Of a DNA stretch of 16,136 bases, positions 12,812 through 16,136 are shown piece by piece. The stretch comes from Nitrospirota bacterium (lineage in GTDB: Bacteria > Nitrospirota > Thermodesulfovibrionia > Thermodesulfovibrionales > JdFR-88). The position numbers and the translations under genes are program-made. Below the pieces are notes generated by a model. That model worked only from the letters and a program-made list of their open reading frames with translations. It ran no database searches and was not told where the DNA came from. Position 1 is the stretch's first letter; each line of letters opens with the position of its first letter. The stretch lies in contig JAJYJB010000056.1 in the NCBI GenBank assembly GCA_021789735.1, positions 1 through 16,136 on the forward strand, given 5' to 3'.

Positions 12812-14200
12812 ATGGACACTTTGGCCCTGAGCAGATTGCAGTTTGCGATCACCGCCATGTTTCATTTCATCTTTGTCCCGCTCACCCTCGGCCTCTCCAT
12901 ACTCGTTGCGTACATGGAATCGCGCTATGTGGCCACCGGGGAAGAGACCTTTCTGAGGATGGCAAAATTCTGGGGAAAGCTGTTTCTCATCAATTTTGCG
13001 CTGGGTGTGGTGACAGGCATTACCATGGAATTCCAGTTCGGGATGAACTGGTCCGCGTACTCAAGATATGTAGGTGATATCTTTGGCGCTCCCCTTGCCA
13101 TCGAGGCCACGCTCGCTTTTTTCCTTGAGTCCACGTTCATAGGCCTCTGGGTGTTCGGCTGGGACAGGGTCTCAAAAAAGGCGCACGCGGCAGCCATCTG
13201 GATTGTGGCGTTTGCCACCAACCTTTCGGCCCTCTGGATATTGCTTGCCAACGGATGGATGCAGCACCCCACCGGCTTCACAATCAGGCATGGAAGGGCC
13301 GAAATGACCGATTTTCTGGCGGTCGCCACCAACAGTTACGGCTGGCTAAAATTCCTGCACACTGCCATTGCCGGTTATGTGATAGCCGCGTTCTTTGTGA
13401 TGGGCATCTCCGCCTGGCACCTGCTTAGGAATAACGAGGCGGATTTTTTCAGGCGCTCTTTCCGAATAGGGGCCTCCTTCGGGCTTGCGGCCTCGCTGCT
13501 GGTGGTCCTTGCGGGGGACTTTCACGCCAGAGAGGTCGCGGAGACCCAGAACTCCAAATTCGCAGCCATAGAGGCAAACTGGAAGACCAGAAAGGATTGC
13601 GCCTACAGCGTGATCTGCCTGCCGGATGTGAAACATAAAAGAAACTATATTGATACCCTGAAGATACCGGGCCTTTTAAGTTTTCTTGCCTTCGGAACCA
13701 CGAAGGCGAGCATCACGGGGCTCGATGATATCCCAAAAGACCTGTGGCCCCCTGTCATGAGCACGTTTGTGAGCTTCAGGGTCATGATAACGCTGGGGTT
13801 CCTGTTCATCATCCTGGCGACCTTAGCGTTTGTCTATTCAAGGGACATTCATCCAAGTGGAATGCGAAAGCGGAGACTGGAGACCAGGCGGACGTTCCTT
13901 AAGATAATGCTTTATTCGATACCCCTGCCCTACATAGCTGCCCAGCTTGGCTGGATAGTGGCCGAAGTGGGAAGGCAGCCATGGATAGTTTACGGGGTGC
14001 TTAAGACGAAAGACGCCGTCTCAACGGCGGTAAGCCCCGCCCAGGCGTGGACCTCGCTTGCCGCTTTCACCCTGGGGTACGGGGCGCTGGCAGTGGTGGA
14101 CATCTACCTGCTTGGAAAGGCGGCAAAAAAAGGCCCCGATGAGGTCGCCCCAGGCTATGGGGCCTCCGCTCCGGCAAAGGAGGAAAAAACAGAAACATGA
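12812..14200 (+). CDS. cydA: Cytochrome bd quinol oxidase subunit I
   Basis: A 462-residue haem-bearing subunit that oxidises quinol and reduces O2 to water at the cytoplasmic membrane. Start ATG 12812 is chosen over 12779 because AAGGAGG (12796-12802) lies 9 nt upstream and the protein then opens with the usual MDTLALSRLQFAITAMFHFIF. Haem ligands are H18, H183 (LKFLHTAIAGYV) and M325 (SFRVMITLGF). The conserved proton-path and haem acids are E98, E106 (AIEATLAFFLES) and E385 in GWIVAEVGRQPWIVYG. In the Q-loop, K249 and E254 are kept but the common QPxKxAAxE reads QNSKFAAIE. The length and gap-free Q-loop suggest the short-Q-loop type. It overlaps cydB by ATGA, so they are translationally coupled. 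The activity protects anaerobes from oxygen or supports microaerobic growth. Confidence 0.96.
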   Translation: MDTLALSRLQFAITAMFHFIFVPLTLGLSILVAYMESRYVATGEETFLRMAKFWGKLFLINFALGVVTGITMEFQFGMNWSAYSRYVGDIFGAPLAIEATLAFFLESTFIGLWVFGWDRVSKKAHAAAIWIVAFATNLSALWILLANGWMQHPTGFTIRHGRAEMTDFLAVATNSYGWLKFLHTAIAGYVIAAFFVMGISAWHLLRNNEADFFRRSFRIGASFGLAASLLVVLAGDFHAREVAETQNSKFAAIEANWKTRKDCAYSVICLPDVKHKRNYIDTLKIPGLLSFLAFGTTKASITGLDDIPKDLWPPVMSTFVSFRVMITLGFLFIILATLAFVYSRDIHPSGMRKRRLETRRTFLKIMLYSIPLPYIAAQLGWIVAEVGRQPWIVYGVLKTKDAVSTAVSPAQAWTSLAAFTLGYGALAVVDIYLLGKAAKKGPDEVAPGYGASAPAKEEKTET

Positions 14201-15228
14201 TATTCCAGGTCATATGGTTCATTTTATGGGCGGTGCTGTGGGCGGTCTATTTCATGCTGGACGGGTTCGACCTTGGCGCGGGGATGATATACCTTTTTTT
14301 TGCCCGGGATGAAAACCTGAAAAGAAACGTGCTGAACACGATAGGGCCGGTCTGGGACGGAAACGAAGTATGGCTTCTCACCGCGGGCGGGGCCACGTTC
14401 GCAGCGTTCCCCACCACCTACGCGCTTATGTTCAGTTATCTGTATTCGGCCATGCTTCTTCTGTTGTTTTCCCTTATCTTACGTGGGGTGGCGCTGGAAT
14501 TCAGGGGCAAGGCGGAAGGCCGGAGATGGGGCAAAACATGGGACAAGGCATTCTTCCTGGGGAGTTTCCTGGCCGCCCTTCTTCTGGGAGTGGCTTTTGG
14601 CAATATCTTCCAAGGTTTGCCGATGGACGCTGGCGGCTACCACGGCAGCTTTCTGGGTCTCCTGAACCCCTATGGCATACTTGCGGGCCTCCTTTTTATC
14701 CTGCTTTTTGCCGTGCATGGCTGCCTGTGGCTTTCCATAAGACTGCCTGGAATAGATGATGCCAAAAAGGCCTCAGCGCTCGCCGGGCGGCTCTGGTATC
14801 CCCTTTTGTTTGTTGCCGCGGGCTTCCTCGTGTATACCGCGTTCGCCACGCGCCTGTATACAAATTACCTGAACTACCCGCTCCTTTGGATATTGCCAGG
14901 CCTCGCCGTTGCGGCCCTTCTGGCTGTAAAATTCCTGAACCTGACGGGACGGCACCTGGCTGCCTTTCTCGCCTCCTGTGTTACAATCGTGGCCGTGGTC
15001 TTTACCGGGGTTGCCGGGCTTTACCCGGACCTGATACCTTCAAGCCTTGACCCGGCCTACAGCCTAACGCTGTTCAATTCGTCCTCAAGCGTATACACGC
15101 TAAAGATAATGACCGTCGTGGCAGTTGTCTTTGTTCCGGTGGTCATCATTTACCAGTTCTGGATCTATCGCATATTCGGCCGAACAAATACAGCCGGAGG
15201 GCCGGGAAAAGAAAAGGCGGCATACTGA
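14197..15228 (+). CDS. cydB: Cytochrome bd quinol oxidase subunit II
   Basis: A 343-residue membrane protein with about nine helices, partner of CydA in the oxidase heterodimer. Family motifs include the N-terminal YFMLDGFDLGAGM (18-30), IGPVWDGNEVWLLTAGGATFAAFP near residues 50-71, ALEFRGKAEGRRWGKTWD, and DLIPSSLDPAYSLTLFNSSSS near the end. The start overlaps the cydA stop as ATGA. No cydX-like small hydrophobic ORF follows; the only frame overlapping its stop (15228-15287) is short and polar. The 3' side is convergent with trpS, with about 140 bp between. Confidence 0.96.
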   Translation: MIFQVIWFILWAVLWAVYFMLDGFDLGAGMIYLFFARDENLKRNVLNTIGPVWDGNEVWLLTAGGATFAAFPTTYALMFSYLYSAMLLLLFSLILRGVALEFRGKAEGRRWGKTWDKAFFLGSFLAALLLGVAFGNIFQGLPMDAGGYHGSFLGLLNPYGILAGLLFILLFAVHGCLWLSIRLPGIDDAKKASALAGRLWYPLLFVAAGFLVYTAFATRLYTNYLNYPLLWILPGLAVAALLAVKFLNLTGRHLAAFLASCVTIVAVVFTGVAGLYPDLIPSSLDPAYSLTLFNSSSSVYTLKIMTVVAVVFVPVVIIYQFWIYRIFGRTNTAGGPGKEKAAY

Positions 15229-15256
15229 TGCTGGCCAGGTCCTATATAAAACCCGC

Positions 15257-15329
15257 ACATTTGAGGCAAGAACGTGAAAAAACATGACTCCCTGGGACTT
15301 CGAAGCAGTCAGGTCTGCATTCAAATGTG
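15257..15329. repeat. Inverted repeat between cydB and trpS
   Basis: CACATTTGA (15257-15265) pairs perfectly with TCAAATGTG (15321-15329) over a 55-nt centre. It lies in the 142-bp convergent gap, which otherwise contains no gene that I can support. It could form a 3' hairpin on the cydAB mRNA, but no T-run follows on that strand. Confidence 0.35.
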
Positions 15330-15344
15330 GGGACCATGCAGGAA

Positions 15345-15398
15345 GGAAAAACAAAAAACAAAAATCTTGACTAGGAAAACCACCCGAGGGCGTCTTTC
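15345..15398 (-). terminator. Terminator-like hairpin and U-tract at the trpS 3' end
   Basis: On the minus strand GAAAGACGCC (15398-15389) can pair with GGTGGTTTTC (15384-15375) over a 4-nt loop, with one mismatch and two G-U pairs. The stop codon TAG (15373-15371) follows, then a U-rich tract of T5-7 runs broken by single G (15366-15345). The hairpin lies inside the coding sequence, as at hisS. Confidence 0.4.
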
Positions 15399-16136
15399 AC
15401 CGCGGCCATCGTGGCACGTGCGGCCGCGCCGGCCTTTTTTGACCCCTCGTTTACCACGTCCTTAAGGTAGGAGGGGTTTTCCATGAGCGCCCTTCTTTTC
15501 TCCCATATGGGCTCAAGGACGGCCATGACGTTCTTTATGAGCACGCCCTTGCAGTCCAGGCATCCGATGCCCGCGCTTATGCAACCCTTCACCACCCAGT
15601 CTTTCTCATCGGAGGTGGAAAATATCTTGTGCAGATGATATACCGGGCAGAGCTCCGGGTTGCCCGGATCGGTGCGGCGCTTCCTTGCCGGGTCGGTCAT
15701 CATCGTCTTTATCTTCGTCACCACCTCAGAGGGCTCGTCGCTCAGGTATACGGCGTTTCCGTAGCTTTTGCTCATCTTCCTGCCGTCCACGCCAGGCACC
15801 TTGGGGAATTCGGTCAAAAGTCCGTCCGGCTCCGGCAGGACCTCGCCGTAGAGATGGTTGAACCTGCGGGCTATCTCGCGTGTTATCTCCAGGTGCGGCA
15901 GCTGGTCCTGGCCCACCGGCACATAGTCCGCCCTGTATATGAGGATGTCGGCCGACTGCAGAACCGGGTATCCCAGAAAGCCGTAAGTGGACAGGTCCCT
16001 GTCCTGGAGCTCCTCCCTTTTCTCCTTGTACGTTGGCACCCTTTCAAGCCAGCCAAGAGGGGTTATCATGGAGAGCACAAGGTGAAGCTCGGTGTGCTCC
16101 GGCACCATGGACTGGATAAATATCGTGCATTTTTCA
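15371..16136 (-). CDS. trpS: Tryptophanyl-tRNA synthetase, C-terminal part
   Basis: About 254 residues are visible; the frame is open to the window edge, where it continues upstream (EKCTIFIQSMVPEHTEL, the conserved FxQSxVPEHtEL region of TrpRS). The enzyme charges tRNA-Trp. Class Ic features are GYPVLQSADILIY, the VPVGQDQLPHLEITREIARRFN segment that contacts the tryptophan site, and the KMSKS loop (GRKMSKSYGN, 15764-15778). The later part has CPVYHLHKIF and GCISAGIGCLDCKG, with cysteines found in many bacterial TrpRS. The HIGH motif lies off the window. The C-terminus ends in ALGWFS, and its coding bases form part of a terminator-like hairpin. It is convergent with cydB. Confidence 0.95.
   Translation of the reverse strand, partial: EKCTIFIQSMVPEHTELHLVLSMITPLGWLERVPTYKEKREELQDRDLSTYGFLGYPVLQSADILIYRADYVPVGQDQLPHLEITREIARRFNHLYGEVLPEPDGLLTEFPKVPGVDGRKMSKSYGNAVYLSDEPSEVVTKIKTMMTDPARKRRTDPGNPELCPVYHLHKIFSTSDEKDWVVKGCISAGIGCLDCKGVLIKNVMAVLEPIWEKRRALMENPSYLKDVVNEGSKKAGAAARATMAAVKDALGWFS

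Noticed and set aside
15228..15287. 19-aa ORF overlapping the cydB stop, considered as cydX
   Set aside because: It is polar and charged, lacking the single membrane helix of CydX/CydH proteins.

Overview
The window is GC-rich bacterial chromosome with short, often AT-rich intergenic stretches. It carries mostly housekeeping and respiratory genes; there is no phage, transposon, CRISPR array, rRNA or tRNA that I can see. Several traits fit an anaerobic or microaerophilic lineage such as Nitrospirota (Thermodesulfovibrionia-like) or a Desulfobacterota relative: an archaeal-type phosphoglycerate mutase (ApgM), a TatD-radical SAM fusion, an FmdE-family protein, cytochrome bd oxidase, and an rpmH-yidD-yidC cluster without rnpA. 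The phylum is an inference from gene content, not a proven assignment.

Layout. 1-308: 3' end of hisS, ending in a terminator that overlaps its stop codon. 382-2140 (+): a YeiH/PSE-type permease followed 4 nt later by a membrane PAS protein with no output domain. 2157-4914 (-): apgM then a TatD-radical SAM fusion, convergent with the PAS gene. 5013-7143 (+): a strong promoter, rpmH, yidD and yidC, i.e. ribosome and membrane-insertion functions. 7133-8134 (-): pdxA, whose 3' end overlaps that of yidC by 11 nt. 8284-8661 (+): a cupin gene with its own promoter and Shine-Dalgarno but a one-base frameshift. 8779-9294 (-): a small nitroreductase. 9436-9687 (-): an 83-aa unknown protein with a TGTGA-N6-TCAC Crp/Fnr-like box upstream. 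10022-12299 (+): an ArsR regulator with a palindromic operator inside its promoter, a C-terminal scrap of an ACR3 arsenite pump, an FmdE-family protein and a TauE/SafE exporter. 12351-15228 (+): a promoter, a roughly 425-nt leader with a possible 47-aa ORF, then cydA-cydB. 15371-16136 (-): 3' part of trpS, running off the window.

How the parts fit. The rpmH-yidD-yidC block supplies ribosomes and Sec/YidC insertion. CydAB is a quinol oxidase for low-oxygen respiration or oxygen removal. The ArsR-FmdE-TauE stretch looks like an old arsenic-resistance operon that lost its pump and now has a metal(loid)-type repressor upstream of two poorly understood genes. Both fmdE and tauE have a tiny ORF upstream that ends by ATGA overlap and contains a hairpin just before the Shine-Dalgarno. 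The most unusual observations are the missing rnpA, the nearly leaderless rpmH promoter, the ACR3 remnant, the paired mini-ORFs, the Crp/Fnr-like box and the cydAB leader. I did not find a clear-cut new defence or biosynthetic system.
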